Source: Pontibacterium sp964228735 (lineage in GTDB: Bacteria; Pseudomonadota; Gammaproteobacteria; Pseudomonadales; Balneatricaceae). From it: a stretch of 64,000 bases of DNA. The position numbers and the translations under genes were made by a program. Every line of letters starts with the position of its first letter. The stretch's first letter is position 1. This document shows, piece after piece, positions 54,421 to 62,862 of the stretch. The stretch lies in contig NZ_CAXRBQ010000123.1 of NCBI RefSeq assembly GCF_964228735.1, positions 1 through 64,000 on the forward strand. Reading direction: 5' to 3'. A model generated the notes under the pieces. That model was not told the DNA's origin and did no database searches. It worked only from the letters and a program-made list of their open reading frames with translations.

Positions 54421-55221
54421 ATGGATTGGCTACAAGTTACACTTCTCGCCCTGATTCAGGGGCTGACCGAGTTTCTCCCGATCTCCAGTTCAGCCCACCT
54501 GATTCTGCCGTCGCAGTTGCTGGGCTGGGAAGACCAGGGATTGGCGTTTGATGTTGGTGTACACGTGGGCACGTTGAGTGCCGTGATGCTCTACTTCCGT
54601 AAGGATATCGCTGCCATGATCGGCGCTTGGCTGAACTCCCTGCGTGGACGTCAATCCACGGAAGGTTGGTTGGCCTGGTATGTAGCCTTTGCAACGATCC
54701 CTGCAGTGGCCTTTGGTTTGGCGATCAACGACGTCATCGATGTGTATGGTCGTTCCATTTTGGTGATTGCTGGTACAACCCTGATCTTTGGTGCACTGCT
54801 ATGGTGGGCGGATAAAAGTCGTACAGAGGTCCGCTCACTGGAGAAGATTACCTTTAAAGATGCAATGATTATCGGTGTAGCCCAGGCAGTAGCATTGATC
54901 CCGGGTACATCCCGTAGCGGGATAACGATCACTGCGGCGCTGATGCTGGGTTTGGAACGTCAGGCGGCGGCCCGTTTCTCGTTCCTGCTATCTATCCCGG
55001 TCATTCTGGGTGCGGGTTTGCTGAAAGGTAAAGAACTGGTAGAAACTGGTACCGATGCCCAGTGGGTGATGGTGATCGGTGGTGCAGTGATTGCGGCTGT
55101 CAGTGCCTTTAGCTGTATCCATCTCTTCCTGAAATGGCTGGATCGTATTGGCATGATGCCGTTTGTGATCTACCGTTTAGCATTAGGTGTGGCCTTGCTG
55201 GCGGTGTATTTCACCCTGTAA
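54421..55221 (+). CDS. uppP: undecaprenyl-diphosphatase
   Basis: 266 aa membrane enzyme (BacA/UppP) that recycles the undecaprenyl carrier lipid. It has LIQGLTEFLPISSSAHLIL and PGTSRSGITITAALMLGLER, the two catalytic motifs, and about eight membrane segments. It starts three bases after the tsaB stop. Confidence 0.97.
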   Translation: MDWLQVTLLALIQGLTEFLPISSSAHLILPSQLLGWEDQGLAFDVGVHVGTLSAVMLYFRKDIAAMIGAWLNSLRGRQSTEGWLAWYVAFATIPAVAFGLAINDVIDVYGRSILVIAGTTLIFGALLWWADKSRTEVRSLEKITFKDAMIIGVAQAVALIPGTSRSGITITAALMLGLERQAAARFSFLLSIPVILGAGLLKGKELVETGTDAQWVMVIGGAVIAAVSAFSCIHLFLKWLDRIGMMPFVIYRLALGVALLAVYFTL

Positions 55222-55263
55222 GCCACCATGGCCAAAACGCTGAATAGCTAACAGAGATTGCAT

Positions 55264-55569
55264 ATGCAGGTTGGTGCGCACAATACATTGCCACAGCTCG
55301 CGACGCTGCAGAAGCAGCGAGCGGTGACACGTGCGCAGCCCCTGCAGAAAACGACGGATAGCCAGCGTACCGACGCCGGTCGCAAGACCAATCACTCTGC
55401 CGTGTTGCAAGGTGAATACCTACAGCAGGGCAGCCGCAGTGAGACCTTTGAACATCTCAAAGGCATTGGCCTGTCAGTGCGAAATGCGCTGGAAACCTAT
55501 TCCGAAACCGCCAGTTTTCAACCGCGTAACTTGAGCGGTGAGCTGGTAGGTGTTGATCTCTACGTTTGA
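55264..55569 (+). CDS. conserved hypothetical small protein
   Basis: 101 aa from ATG 55264. The N-terminal half is polar and basic (QKQRAVTRAQPLQKTTDSQR); the C-terminal half is more regular and ends in ETFEHLKGIGLSVRNALETY and ELVGVDLYV. Tails of this form (LxGVDLYV) occur in small proteins of related gammaproteobacteria, from memory, with no assigned role. It sits between uppP and rsmJ on the same strand. The function is unknown. Confidence 0.6.
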   Translation: MQVGAHNTLPQLATLQKQRAVTRAQPLQKTTDSQRTDAGRKTNHSAVLQGEYLQQGSRSETFEHLKGIGLSVRNALETYSETASFQPRNLSGELVGVDLYV

Positions 55570-55592
55570 TCCCACTCTGTCCCGAGACCTCC

Positions 55593-56390
55593 ATGAGCGA
55601 TACTCCCCTGAATCCCTACGCCGTCCTACCGCTAGATCCTGCTTTTGTTGAGGTGGCCACTGCCCTGGCTGAAGAGATCTGCTGCCCGCTGCTGAGCGAG
55701 GGCGATGATCCCGAGCAGTTTGAGGTATTGCTGCAGGTGGGGGCGGATGGCTTAAGTCTGCAGGCAACGGGCAAGAAAGCGCCTGGGGCGATCAACGCGG
55801 ATTTCCTTGCCGGAGCTACAGCGCACCGCCGCAAGTTTGGTGGCGGCAAAGGGCAGATGATCGCTAAAGCGGTGGGTATCAAAGGCGGAATCCGTCCTCA
55901 GGTGTTGGATGTGACCGCCGGCCTGGGTAAAGATGCCTTTGTATTGGCGACGCTGGGGTGTGAGATGATCTTGGTTGAGCGCTCTCCGGTGATCCATGCG
56001 CTGCTGCGTGACGGACTTGAGCGCGCTGGGCAAGACCCGGAGGTTGCGGAGATCGTTGCACACATGCAACTACATCACGCCAACAGCATTGATTGGATGC
56101 GTGAGCAGACCGCAAGTGGCGAGCGCTACCAGGTGGTGTACGTGGATCCGATGTTTCCCCACAACGATAAATCAGCGCTGGTGAAGAAGGAGATGCGTGT
56201 CTTCCGTCCGGTGGTGGGCGACGATACGGATGCTGAGGAGTTGTTGGAAGCGGCGCTGGCGATTGCCGAGAATCGTGTGGTGGTTAAGCGCCCGCGCAAG
56301 GCGCCAACGATTGGCACCCGCGCGCCGAGTTATCAGTTGGAAGGCAAGTCCAGCCGGTACGATATCTACACCCTGAAAAAGCTGGGCTAA
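55593..56390 (+). CDS. rsmJ: 16S rRNA (guanine1516-N2)-methyltransferase
   Basis: 265 aa. The S-adenosylmethionine site is VLDVTAGLGKDAFVLATLGCEMILVERSP (D-TAG-G-DAFVLA), with the catalytic YVDPMFPHNDKSALVKKEMR segment (DPMFP). ATG 55593 is chosen over 55566 because homologues start there. It ends convergent to plsB. Confidence 0.95.
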   Translation: MSDTPLNPYAVLPLDPAFVEVATALAEEICCPLLSEGDDPEQFEVLLQVGADGLSLQATGKKAPGAINADFLAGATAHRRKFGGGKGQMIAKAVGIKGGIRPQVLDVTAGLGKDAFVLATLGCEMILVERSPVIHALLRDGLERAGQDPEVAEIVAHMQLHHANSIDWMREQTASGERYQVVYVDPMFPHNDKSALVKKEMRVFRPVVGDDTDAEELLEAALAIAENRVVVKRPRKAPTIGTRAPSYQLEGKSSRYDIYTLKKLG

Positions 56391-56435
56391 TCGGCTCCGC
56401 TTCTCGGACTTGATGCTGGGCATTAGGCCGCAGGC

Positions 56436-58709
56436 TTAGCCTGCACTGCCCAGTTTCTGATCCACCATCACAATCAGGTGGGGGCGAAGGATCCTGCGCG
56501 CCAACTTGAACAATGGTTGCGGATCTTCTACCAGCATTAAACGGCCTTTCTCTTCCTGTAACAAACCGTTACGCAGCGCCTGCTCGATAAAGCTGCTAAA
56601 CACCCGTTTATCTGCATACTCCTGTGACTGGAAGCCGTAGGTGCGGTGTAGCTGCTTGGCCAGACGACTGCTTTGGCTGAGCAGGTCCTCCTGGCTGATC
56701 TGATGATAGCGGTCCACAACGCGCAGTACCAAATAGTAACGCAGCAGCAGCGGTTCGGTGCTCAGTTGCAATAGCTGGCTGGTAGCTGACTCGGTGGCGT
56801 AGAAACTCTGCTCGGATTGGGTAAGCAAGCCGGTGTCTGTCAGGCTGTCGCGAATATCACGCAGCACTGGCGTCAGCTGATCCGCCTGCCATGGCAGCGT
56901 GAGTTCAGCATCCAGAGTGGGGTAGAGCTGGCTGATCAGGCGGCTGATAGTTTGTGAACGGCATCCGCCCAAGCGTCTCGCTGCCAGCAGGTAGAGGCCG
57001 GGCAGTGCCACCAGGTGGGAGATCATGTTGCGGTAAAAGGTGAGGTTTTGTGCCTGCTCTTCACTGATGCTGATCTCATTTTCCTGGCGATTGATCAGCT
57101 GGTGGTGCACCGCTTCATCCAGCCAGAGCTGTGGAGCGCTTTCAGGCAGGCTGAGGTTGACCTTTGGTAAGCGGCGCAGAACATCCAGCAGTTGCAGGCT
57201 TTGTGTCATGAGCTGGTCGCTCGTCATGCGGCGGCTTGGCTGAACAAGTAGGCAAGTGGCCAGCAGCGAGATCGGCAGGAGTGAGGCGACCCGGTTAACC
57301 TCTTTCAATGTCTGGCGTCCCAGCAGGTGTGCCTGTTCGAAGACGGATTTTTCTGGGTCATCCTGTTCTGCCAGCAGCAGAGGTTCGCCTAAGTTCAGGT
57401 GTACACTGCCGAAGCGTTTCCCCAGTATGCTGAGTGATGCCAGGCTGTTGCCCAAACTCTCCTGATTCTTGGCTTGGCCAGACAGCTCCGCCTGGTAACT
57501 GGCGCCTTCGATCAGCCGATCATAACCAATCCACACCGGAACGATTGCCAGTGGCACATTGGGTGTTGCCCGGAAAGACTCCAGGGTCATGCGCAGTAGA
57601 CCGGTGCGGGGATGTAAAAGACGCCCGGTACGGCTGCGGCCTCCTTCAATAAAGTACTCAATGGCATGGCCGTGGTGGCTCATCGCTTCGAGGTAGGCCT
57701 TGTAAAGGCTGTAGTAGAGTTTATCGCCCTGGAAGGAGCGGCGCATAAAAATGGCACCGCCTCGCTTCAGGATCGGGCCGATCACCGGCAGGTTGAGGTT
57801 ATCCCCAGCCGCGACATGCGGCAGCATCAGACCATGTTGATAAAGTGCCCACGACAGCATGATGTAATCCATGTGGCTGCGATGGCAGGGCAGGTAGATC
57901 AGTTGGTGGGTTTTAGAGAGGTCACGCAGCCGCTCGACATTGCGAAGGTGCACACCACCCGGGTAAAGGCGATGGGTGGCGGTGGTGACGATGCTATTCA
58001 GAAACCGGGCGATATTGGGGCTGAAGTCCGCAGCGATGATGTCGAGGATCTGGCGGCTTCGTTGTTCAGCTTCAAAGCGGTTGCCACCGTTTTCACCGCA
58101 GTTGTGATCCAGTGCTGCTTGCACCTCTTTGTGTTGCATCACCTGACCCAGCAGCGTACGGCGGTGGGACAGATCCGGGCCAATCACCGAGCGACGGCTG
58201 ATCTGGAAATGGGTACGCAGCACACGGGTCAGTTTGCGGCTGGCTTCTTCCAGCGGCAGGTCATCCAGTTCATTCAGCAGTACCGGTTTATCAACGGAGA
58301 TCAGTGTATTGCGACCGTTCAGCATGATGCGTAAAGCGCGGGTCAGTTGGTTGCCCTTGGCCCAGCTTTCACCAAACAGGGTGCGCAGCAGGCTTTTTTC
58401 ACGGTGGGGCAGATGACCGTAGAACACCGAGACCGGAACCAGGCGGATCTCAATATCGGTATTGCTGCGATGTGTTTTTAGTAGGGAATACAGATCCTCG
58501 CCCAACGGCTGCTCGCCACCGGAATCGGCAAACAGTAACTGGTCTTCGGTGAGCGAGGGAAGTAGATTACGCAGCACCAGTGGTTGGCTGCTGCGTTTGT
58601 ATTCGAGAACGTAGTAGGTGTGTGGCGCGGTGTTTAAGGATTTGCCCACAATGGACGGCTTTACGAACAGTTTCAGCAGTCGTTGCTGCAGCGGTGCGGT
58701 CCAGTGCAT
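56436..58709 (-). CDS. plsB: glycerol-3-phosphate acyltransferase PlsB
   Basis: 757 aa membrane-associated acyltransferase for the first step of phospholipid synthesis, slightly shorter than the 807 aa E. coli enzyme. The acyltransferase motifs are H276-x4-D281 in CHRSHMDYIM, then GAIFMRRSF, FIEGGRSRTGRLL and VPLAIVPVWIGYD. slyX lies just upstream on the same strand (24-nt gap). A perfect hairpin GCAGGC-TTA-GCCTGC spans its stop codon. Confidence 0.97.
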   Translation of the reverse strand: MHWTAPLQQRLLKLFVKPSIVGKSLNTAPHTYYVLEYKRSSQPLVLRNLLPSLTEDQLLFADSGGEQPLGEDLYSLLKTHRSNTDIEIRLVPVSVFYGHLPHREKSLLRTLFGESWAKGNQLTRALRIMLNGRNTLISVDKPVLLNELDDLPLEEASRKLTRVLRTHFQISRRSVIGPDLSHRRTLLGQVMQHKEVQAALDHNCGENGGNRFEAEQRSRQILDIIAADFSPNIARFLNSIVTTATHRLYPGGVHLRNVERLRDLSKTHQLIYLPCHRSHMDYIMLSWALYQHGLMLPHVAAGDNLNLPVIGPILKRGGAIFMRRSFQGDKLYYSLYKAYLEAMSHHGHAIEYFIEGGRSRTGRLLHPRTGLLRMTLESFRATPNVPLAIVPVWIGYDRLIEGASYQAELSGQAKNQESLGNSLASLSILGKRFGSVHLNLGEPLLLAEQDDPEKSVFEQAHLLGRQTLKEVNRVASLLPISLLATCLLVQPSRRMTSDQLMTQSLQLLDVLRRLPKVNLSLPESAPQLWLDEAVHHQLINRQENEISISEEQAQNLTFYRNMISHLVALPGLYLLAARRLGGCRSQTISRLISQLYPTLDAELTLPWQADQLTPVLRDIRDSLTDTGLLTQSEQSFYATESATSQLLQLSTEPLLLRYYLVLRVVDRYHQISQEDLLSQSSRLAKQLHRTYGFQSQEYADKRVFSSFIEQALRNGLLQEEKGRLMLVEDPQPLFKLARRILRPHLIVMVDQKLGSAG

Positions 58710-58733
58710 GTACCCGTCTCCCGTACTCCGGCA

Positions 58734-58943
58734 TCAGTAGTGTGGTGGCGGTGGTTCGTCTTCCGATGAGCTTAGCGGATCGCCGCGCAGCGATTCAAGG
58801 TTGCGGTTCAGAATCTTTACCATCTGGGTGAGCATCTCGATCTGCTTCTCCTGATGGGCCATTTCGTCGCTCATTTTATCCAATGCATCTTCCTGAAAAG
58901 CGACACGGCTTTCCAGCTCGGTAATGCGTTCTTCGTGTGACAC
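58734..58943 (-). CDS. slyX: SlyX family protein
   Basis: 69 aa coiled-coil protein (EERITELESRVAFQEDALDKMSDEMAHQEKQIEMLTQ region) ending in a Pro/His tail PPPPHY, typical of SlyX. Function unknown; upstream of plsB. Confidence 0.9.
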   Translation of the reverse strand: MSHEERITELESRVAFQEDALDKMSDEMAHQEKQIEMLTQMVKILNRNLESLRGDPLSSSEDEPPPPHY

Positions 58944-59023
58944 TGAAAACCTCTAAAACGGGTTAATGTTTGGCGTTTAACCTAATTAGGTCAATTTTTA
59001 TTCAGTATTTGTTACTTAAGCTG

Positions 59024-59052
59024 TTGAATAAAGTAACTAAATTGATTATATG
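59024..59052 (+). promoter_or_regulatory. probable promoter and AT-rich leader of the cold-shock gene
   Basis: TTGAAT (59024-59029) and TATATG (59047-59052) are 17 bases apart, giving a start near 59059 and a 64-nt leader. GTTACTT/AAGTAAC (59011-59034) overlaps the -35, and ATGCT/AGCAT can fold in the leader. Structured leaders of cold-shock genes often act as thermosensors; no test is possible here. Confidence 0.45.
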
Positions 59053-59122
59053 TGTGAGGTTGATGCTGTTTAATAGCATTGTTTCATTAAAAACAAATAA
59101 AGACGAGTTAAGAGATAGCTAA

Positions 59123-59572
59123 ATGAGTGGTAATAAGCTTATCCGTGGTATTGTGATTAGTGCTTTAGCTGCCGTTCTGTTGCCCGTTTTACTGGGTGCC
59201 GTCGGTGGTGTAGAAGTACCAATGAGTGTTCCTGTTCTGTTGGTTGTGTTTGTTGTTGTATTGGCGAGTACTCTGCTTTCATCTATGGGGGAAAGTCCAG
59301 CAGCTGCGCCTGCGAAAATGCAGTCCGGTGCAGAAGAAACTGACCTGTCTGACAAGGACGATGGTCGTGAGATGGGCACGGTTAAATGGTTTAACGTTTC
59401 CAAGGGGTTTGGTTTTATCACCCGTGATAATGGAGACGATGTATTTGTTCACTTCCGCAATATCCGTGGTCGTGGACATCGCTCTCTGTCTGAAGGCCAG
59501 AAAGTGCTGTTTAGCGTGCGCGAAAGCGACAAAGGTTTACAGGCTGAGGATGTTTCTGTCGTACGTGCCTGA
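59123..59572 (+). CDS. membrane-tethered cold-shock domain protein
   Basis: 149 aa. Two N-terminal membrane segments (about 8-27 and 34-53) precede an acidic linker (60-82) and a C-terminal cold-shock domain (84-148) with RNA-binding motifs KGFGFIT (94-100) and VFVHF (107-111). Plain Csp proteins are about 70 aa and soluble, so this one would hold RNA or DNA at the inner membrane. A strong terminator follows. Confidence 0.9.
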   Translation: MSGNKLIRGIVISALAAVLLPVLLGAVGGVEVPMSVPVLLVVFVVVLASTLLSSMGESPAAAPAKMQSGAEETDLSDKDDGREMGTVKWFNVSKGFGFITRDNGDDVFVHFRNIRGRGHRSLSEGQKVLFSVRESDKGLQAEDVSVVRA

Positions 59573-59581
59573 TAACTTCTC

Positions 59582-59615
59582 GCGGGGATAGATCCTTATC
59601 CCCGCTTTACTTTCT
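59582..59615 (+). terminator. terminator after the cold-shock gene
   Basis: GCGGGGATA and TATCCCCGC form a 9-bp stem with a 6-nt loop, followed by TTTACTTTCTT. Confidence 0.8.
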
Positions 59616-59630
59616 TCTAAATTCCCCGTC

Positions 59631-60251
59631 TTATTTTTCCTGCTGTAAATATCGTTCCAGATTCCTCTGAACATGAGTCCAGTCTGAATATCCCAAACTG
59701 ATCGGCATGAGTTTGTCGTCATTTGTTGCCAGGTACAGGCTGGGAAATCCGTTGGCGCCAATCTCCGCTGCCAGGCGAAGGTGCTGTTGCAGCAGCTGTT
59801 CTGTCTCTTCCGAATACAACTGGTCGGTGAAGGTTGTGCGATCCAGTCCTAAATCTTCCGCCAGCTGAATCAGCGTGTCGGCATCGGATGGATTTTGTGC
59901 CTGCAGATAATAGGCGTGCTGAATGGCGCGAATCATTGCTTTGCTGCTGCCGGCTTGCTGCTGCTCTGCTGAGATTACCGCACGGCAGGCAGGGTAGGTA
60001 CTGCGTCGTGGTGCGCAGTTTTGCCAGAACTCGTGGTTAAAGCGGGTGCCGGTTTGTTGCTCGATTCGGCGCCAGGTGGTACTGATCATCTGTTGCAGAT
60101 CTTGCGGCATCGGAGCGTCAGAGTCGGGGGCGAGGCCACCCATCACCGTATCAAAAGGAATGTCGGAATAGGTGTTGCTCAGCTGATCAATCACCGGTGC
60201 AAAGGCCCAGCACCAACTGCACATCGGATCCATTACATATAAAAATCGCAT
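59631..60251 (-). CDS. DsbA family protein (thioredoxin-fold, CSWC)
   Basis: 206 aa. Thioredoxin-like active site CSWC in MDPMCSWCWAF, a helical insert, and the later GANGFPSLYL cis-Pro loop place it in the DsbA/FrnE-like family (COG3531). It has no signal peptide, so it is probably cytoplasmic. The ATG shares a base with the stop of the DUF72 gene (TGATG), so the genes are translationally coupled. Confidence 0.88.
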   Translation of the reverse strand: MRFLYVMDPMCSWCWAFAPVIDQLSNTYSDIPFDTVMGGLAPDSDAPMPQDLQQMISTTWRRIEQQTGTRFNHEFWQNCAPRRSTYPACRAVISAEQQQAGSSKAMIRAIQHAYYLQAQNPSDADTLIQLAEDLGLDRTTFTDQLYSEETEQLLQQHLRLAAEIGANGFPSLYLATNDDKLMPISLGYSDWTHVQRNLERYLQQEK

Positions 60252-61120
60252 CAGAATAGGGCACTCTGTTGTTGCTGAAGGTCGGGCCAGTCGCTGAAGC
60301 AGACCTGACCCGGACGTTGCTCTTCCAGTTTAGACGCAAAAAGACGTGCGACCTCCGGTGAGCGTGTGTTATCGGGAGTGTGCAGGAAGATAAATGGCGA
60401 GCGGCCCTCGTCGAGCCATTGCACGGCTTTATTGATCCAGGGATTCAAATAATCCGCGCTGCTTTGCCAATCCAGCGCAGTAATAAAGCGCACCATCGGC
60501 CGGTGACCGGTCGCCAGAACGTGAACGGGCATATTGGGTTTTGCGGATAATGCTTCGCGAGTCACCGGATCATTCTGTGGATGATTAAACAGGGGACGGG
60601 TGTCAAAGGTGACCCGGTTTATATCGCGCTCCATCAGCAGGCGATTAAAGTTGCGCTCCTGTTCGTCTTTGCGGAAAAAACCGATATTCCGTACCTCAAT
60701 GGCGTAGTTAAAACCGTTGGGCAAATCCTGGAAAAACTGATTGAGCAGGTCGAGGTTGTCTACACCAAAACCCTCCGGCAGTTGCAGGCAGAGTAGTCCC
60801 AGCCGGTCTTCAAACTTCTCCATACAGTTGAAAAGTTCGGTCAGCTCTTTATCGCAGTGCTTGAGTTGTGCTTGGTGGCTTATGGTTTGTGGAAACTTGA
60901 AGCAGAACTGAAACGGCGTATGTGCTTCATTTAACCAGCGGCTGATGGCATCGGTGCTGGGCAAGCCGTAAAACGTGGTATTGCCTTCTACCGATGAAAA
61001 GTAACGGCTGTATCGGGCTAAGGGGGAAAGCTGGCTGCTACCTGCCAACGGGCCGTCATCCCAATCCGGATGATTCCACTGCGGTAGACCGATGTAACAT
61101 CGCGCTGATCCTGACTGCAC
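60251..61120 (-). CDS. DUF72 (YecE-like) protein
   Basis: 289 aa TIM-barrel-like protein with CYIGLPQWNHPDWDDG, SSVEGNTTFYGLPS, FCFKFPQTISHQ and IEVRNIGFF. The start is a GTG at 61120-61118 with a strong GGGAGGAG five bases upstream; the frame extends to a TTG at 61234 but that has no such site. Function unknown. Coupled to the DsbA-like gene. Confidence 0.88.
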   Translation of the reverse strand: MQSGSARCYIGLPQWNHPDWDDGPLAGSSQLSPLARYSRYFSSVEGNTTFYGLPSTDAISRWLNEAHTPFQFCFKFPQTISHQAQLKHCDKELTELFNCMEKFEDRLGLLCLQLPEGFGVDNLDLLNQFFQDLPNGFNYAIEVRNIGFFRKDEQERNFNRLLMERDINRVTFDTRPLFNHPQNDPVTREALSAKPNMPVHVLATGHRPMVRFITALDWQSSADYLNPWINKAVQWLDEGRSPFIFLHTPDNTRSPEVARLFASKLEEQRPGQVCFSDWPDLQQQQSALF

Positions 61121-61262
61121 TTGATCTCCTCCCACGTTGTCCAAGGAATAGCGGACGTTATCAAATCGGTGTGGAAATGCCAGTTCAGGGTAGGATGATC
61201 GGGCTTGCTGTACGTTTTTTGCGCGGTGCAGCAATTAATTTTTATTTTTTTAAAACAAAAGG

Positions 61263-61291
61263 TTGTCAAAGCTGTAACAGAGCTATAGTAT
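61263..61291 (+). promoter_or_regulatory. promoter of the initiator tRNA gene
   Basis: TTGTCA (61263-61268) is a good -35 element. TAGTAT (61286-61291, spacing 17) or TATAGT (61284-61289, spacing 15) serves as -10. A GC-rich discriminator (ACGCCCC) follows, as in stringently controlled stable RNA promoters. Confidence 0.6.
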
Positions 61292-61305
61292 ACGCCCCAC
61301 GTTGA

Positions 61306-61382
<77 letters not shown>

Positions 61383-61425
61383 ATAAAGAAAAAGATGCTA
61401 GTACTTGCTACCAGCTAGCGACAAG

Positions 61426-61450
61426 AAACCAGCCTTGAGCTGGTTTTTTT
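61426..61450 (+). terminator. terminator of the initiator tRNA
   Basis: AAACCAGC and GCTGGTTT form an 8-bp stem with a 5-nt loop and a T run. Confidence 0.9.
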
Positions 61451-61453
61451 GTG

Positions 61454-61530
61454 TCTGAAGGTTGGCCTTGAAAGAGGCTTGTTGGCCGTCAGCCTAGGCG
61501 GCCCCGATCAAAGTCTGGCTCCCGCTACCA
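61454..61530 (+). pseudogene. decayed second initiator tRNA copy
   Basis: The 3' part AAGTCTGGCTCCCGCTACCA aligns with the intact tRNA (ATCTGGCCCCCGCTACCA), but the acceptor 5' strand, D-arm and CAT anticodon arm cannot be found upstream. It appears to be a tandem copy that lost function. An alternative is an attachment-site remnant left by an integrated element. Confidence 0.5.
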
Positions 61531-61573
61531 ATAAAGAGAAAGATGCTAGTATTTGCTACCAGCTAGCGCTAAG

Positions 61574-61598
61574 AAACCAGCTTAATGCTGGTTTTTTT
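61574..61598 (+). terminator. terminator of the decayed tRNA copy
   Basis: AAACCAGC and GCTGGTTT with loop TTAAT and a T run; copy of the terminator at 61426. Confidence 0.85.
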
Positions 61599-61710
61599 GT
61601 GCCTGCAATTTGTCGTTTCCCAAATTAGGCTTCAGATTGTGGAGTGTTTTGTAAGGGGCGGGTGTGGGAGGCTGCACCGCGAGTGCAGTGCAGCCCGGGA
61701 TGGGGTGTGA

Positions 61711-62181
61711 TTATCCCATCTGAGACTGCAGGTAGTTCTGGATACCGATCTTATCGATCAGGCCCAGTTGCTGTTCCAACCAGTAGGTGTGGTCTTCTTC
61801 GGTGTCGCGCAACAGTACTTCCAGGATCTCACGGGTCTGGTAGTCTTTTTCCTGCTCGCAGACTGCGATTGCATCCTTCAGCGCCTGACCCACTTCGTAT
61901 TCTACCTGCAGGTCGTTCTTCAGCATCTCTGGGACATCTTTGCCCACTTTGAGTGGGTCGCGGGATGCCACGTCCGGTGTGCCTTCCAGAAACAGGATGC
62001 GCTCGATCAGGGCGGAAGCGTGTTCCAGCTCCTCTTCCTGCTCGTGGGAGATACGCTCGTGCAGCTTTTTCAGGCCCCAGTCTTCGTACATGCGGGAGTG
62101 AATAAAGTACTGGTCTGCCGCTGACATTTCGTTGGTGAGCAGCTTGTTCAGGATGCCGATAATCTTGGTGTTGCCTTTCAT
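61711..62181 (-). CDS. bfr: bacterioferritin subunit with ferroxidase site, no heme ligand
   Basis: 156 aa four-helix ferritin. Ferroxidase ligands E18, E51 and H54 and the later Glu/His pair (DTEEDHTYWLE) are all present. Position 52, the heme-binding Met of Bfr, is Leu. So this subunit should oxidise iron but not hold heme. It lies 21 nt after the second bfr gene, forming an operon and presumably mixed 24-mers. Confidence 0.95.
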   Translation of the reverse strand: MKGNTKIIGILNKLLTNEMSAADQYFIHSRMYEDWGLKKLHERISHEQEEELEHASALIERILFLEGTPDVASRDPLKVGKDVPEMLKNDLQVEYEVGQALKDAIAVCEQEKDYQTREILEVLLRDTEEDHTYWLEQQLGLIDKIGIQNYLQSQMG

Positions 62182-62202
62182 TTATATACTCCTCAACGAG
62201 TT

Positions 62203-62673
62203 TTAGTCGTCCATGGAGGACTGCAGGTAGTTTGGCAGGCCAACGTTGCCGATCAGGCTGATTTGGGTTTCCAGCCAATCGATGCGTTCTTCTTTAACTT
62301 CTAGCAGTTTTTCCAGCAGCTCGCGGCTAATGTAATCCTGCAGAGCTTCAGCGTCCGCAATGGCTGCGACCAAATCGGTACGTGCTTCGGTGTCTAGCTG
62401 AAGGTCGCCTTTGAAGATCTCCTCAACGTCTTCGCCGAGAATCAGCTTGCCCAGATCCTGTAGGTTTGGCAGGCCTTCCAGGAACAGGATGCGTTCGATC
62501 AGGTCGTCGGCCACTTTCATGGCTTTGATCGATGCCTTGTATTCATGTTCGTTGAGCTCTTCAAAGCCCCAGTTTTTACACATCCTTGCATGCAGGAAAT
62601 ACTGGTTGATGGCGGTCAGCTCATTTTTCAGAACCAGGTTGAGGTGTCTGAGTACTTTCGGATCACCTTTCAT
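62203..62673 (-). CDS. bfr: bacterioferritin subunit with heme ligand, degenerate ferroxidase site
   Basis: 156 aa, closely similar to E. coli Bfr (MKGDPKVLRHLN, ERILFLEGLPNLQDLGKL). Heme ligand M52 is kept, but position 51 is Ala and 54 is Val, and the later ligand pair reads KEER where E. coli has EEGH. The ferroxidase centre is therefore lost while E18 remains. Start at 62673 (MKGD); the frame begins three codons earlier. Confidence 0.95.
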   Translation of the reverse strand: MKGDPKVLRHLNLVLKNELTAINQYFLHARMCKNWGFEELNEHEYKASIKAMKVADDLIERILFLEGLPNLQDLGKLILGEDVEEIFKGDLQLDTEARTDLVAAIADAEALQDYISRELLEKLLEVKEERIDWLETQISLIGNVGLPNYLQSSMDD

Positions 62674-62779
62674 TGTTAGCACTCCGCTGTATTTCGTTTT
62701 TATCCGGTAAGGAAATCAGTATAGGACAGTCCCTTTGTGCGGGGAAATTTCTATGTGATTCAACAGCAGATTGTGTTGT

Positions 62780-62834
62780 ATGAGAATAATTAATGCAATT
62801 GATATTGCAAACTGTTCTCATTAGATAGTAATAT
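62780..62834. promoter_or_regulatory. bfr-bfd divergent control region with nested dyads and Fur-like half-sites
   Basis: ATGAGAA (62780-62786) and TTCTCAT (62815-62821) form an outer dyad; TGCAAT and ATTGCA (62794-62799 and 62804-62809) form an inner one with nearly the same centre. TGAGAATAATT resembles a Fur half-site. TTGCAA (62805-62810) and TAATAT (62829-62834), 18 apart, are a likely bfd promoter overlapped by the inner dyad. Iron control is expected for these genes. Confidence 0.5.
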
Positions 62835-62862
62835 TTGGTCATCTCTTAATCAGGGGCTGACT

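Larger units (their letters stand above)
61383..61710. repeat. tandem duplication of the tRNA 3' end and its terminator; second copy decayed
   Basis: No protein gene is seen in these 328 bases. About 100 bases (from the T-arm of the tRNA through the terminator) recur 148 bases later: CCCGCTACCAATAAAGA at about 61372-61388 and 61521-61536, then GATGCTAGTA, TTGCTACCAGCTAGCG and AAACCAGC. Just before the second copy the expected tRNA body is not recognisable; only GATCAAAGTCTGGC-type T-arm remains remain. Confidence 0.8.

Noticed and set aside
56430..56444. Hairpin GCAGGC-TTA-GCCTGC at the plsB stop as a terminator
   Set aside because: The stem is perfect but no T run follows on either strand and it includes the stop codon, so it is not called as a terminator.
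59043..59056. Second FNR-like site near the cold-shock promoter (TTGATTATATGTG)
   Set aside because: Only the left half matches; the right half lacks ATCAA.
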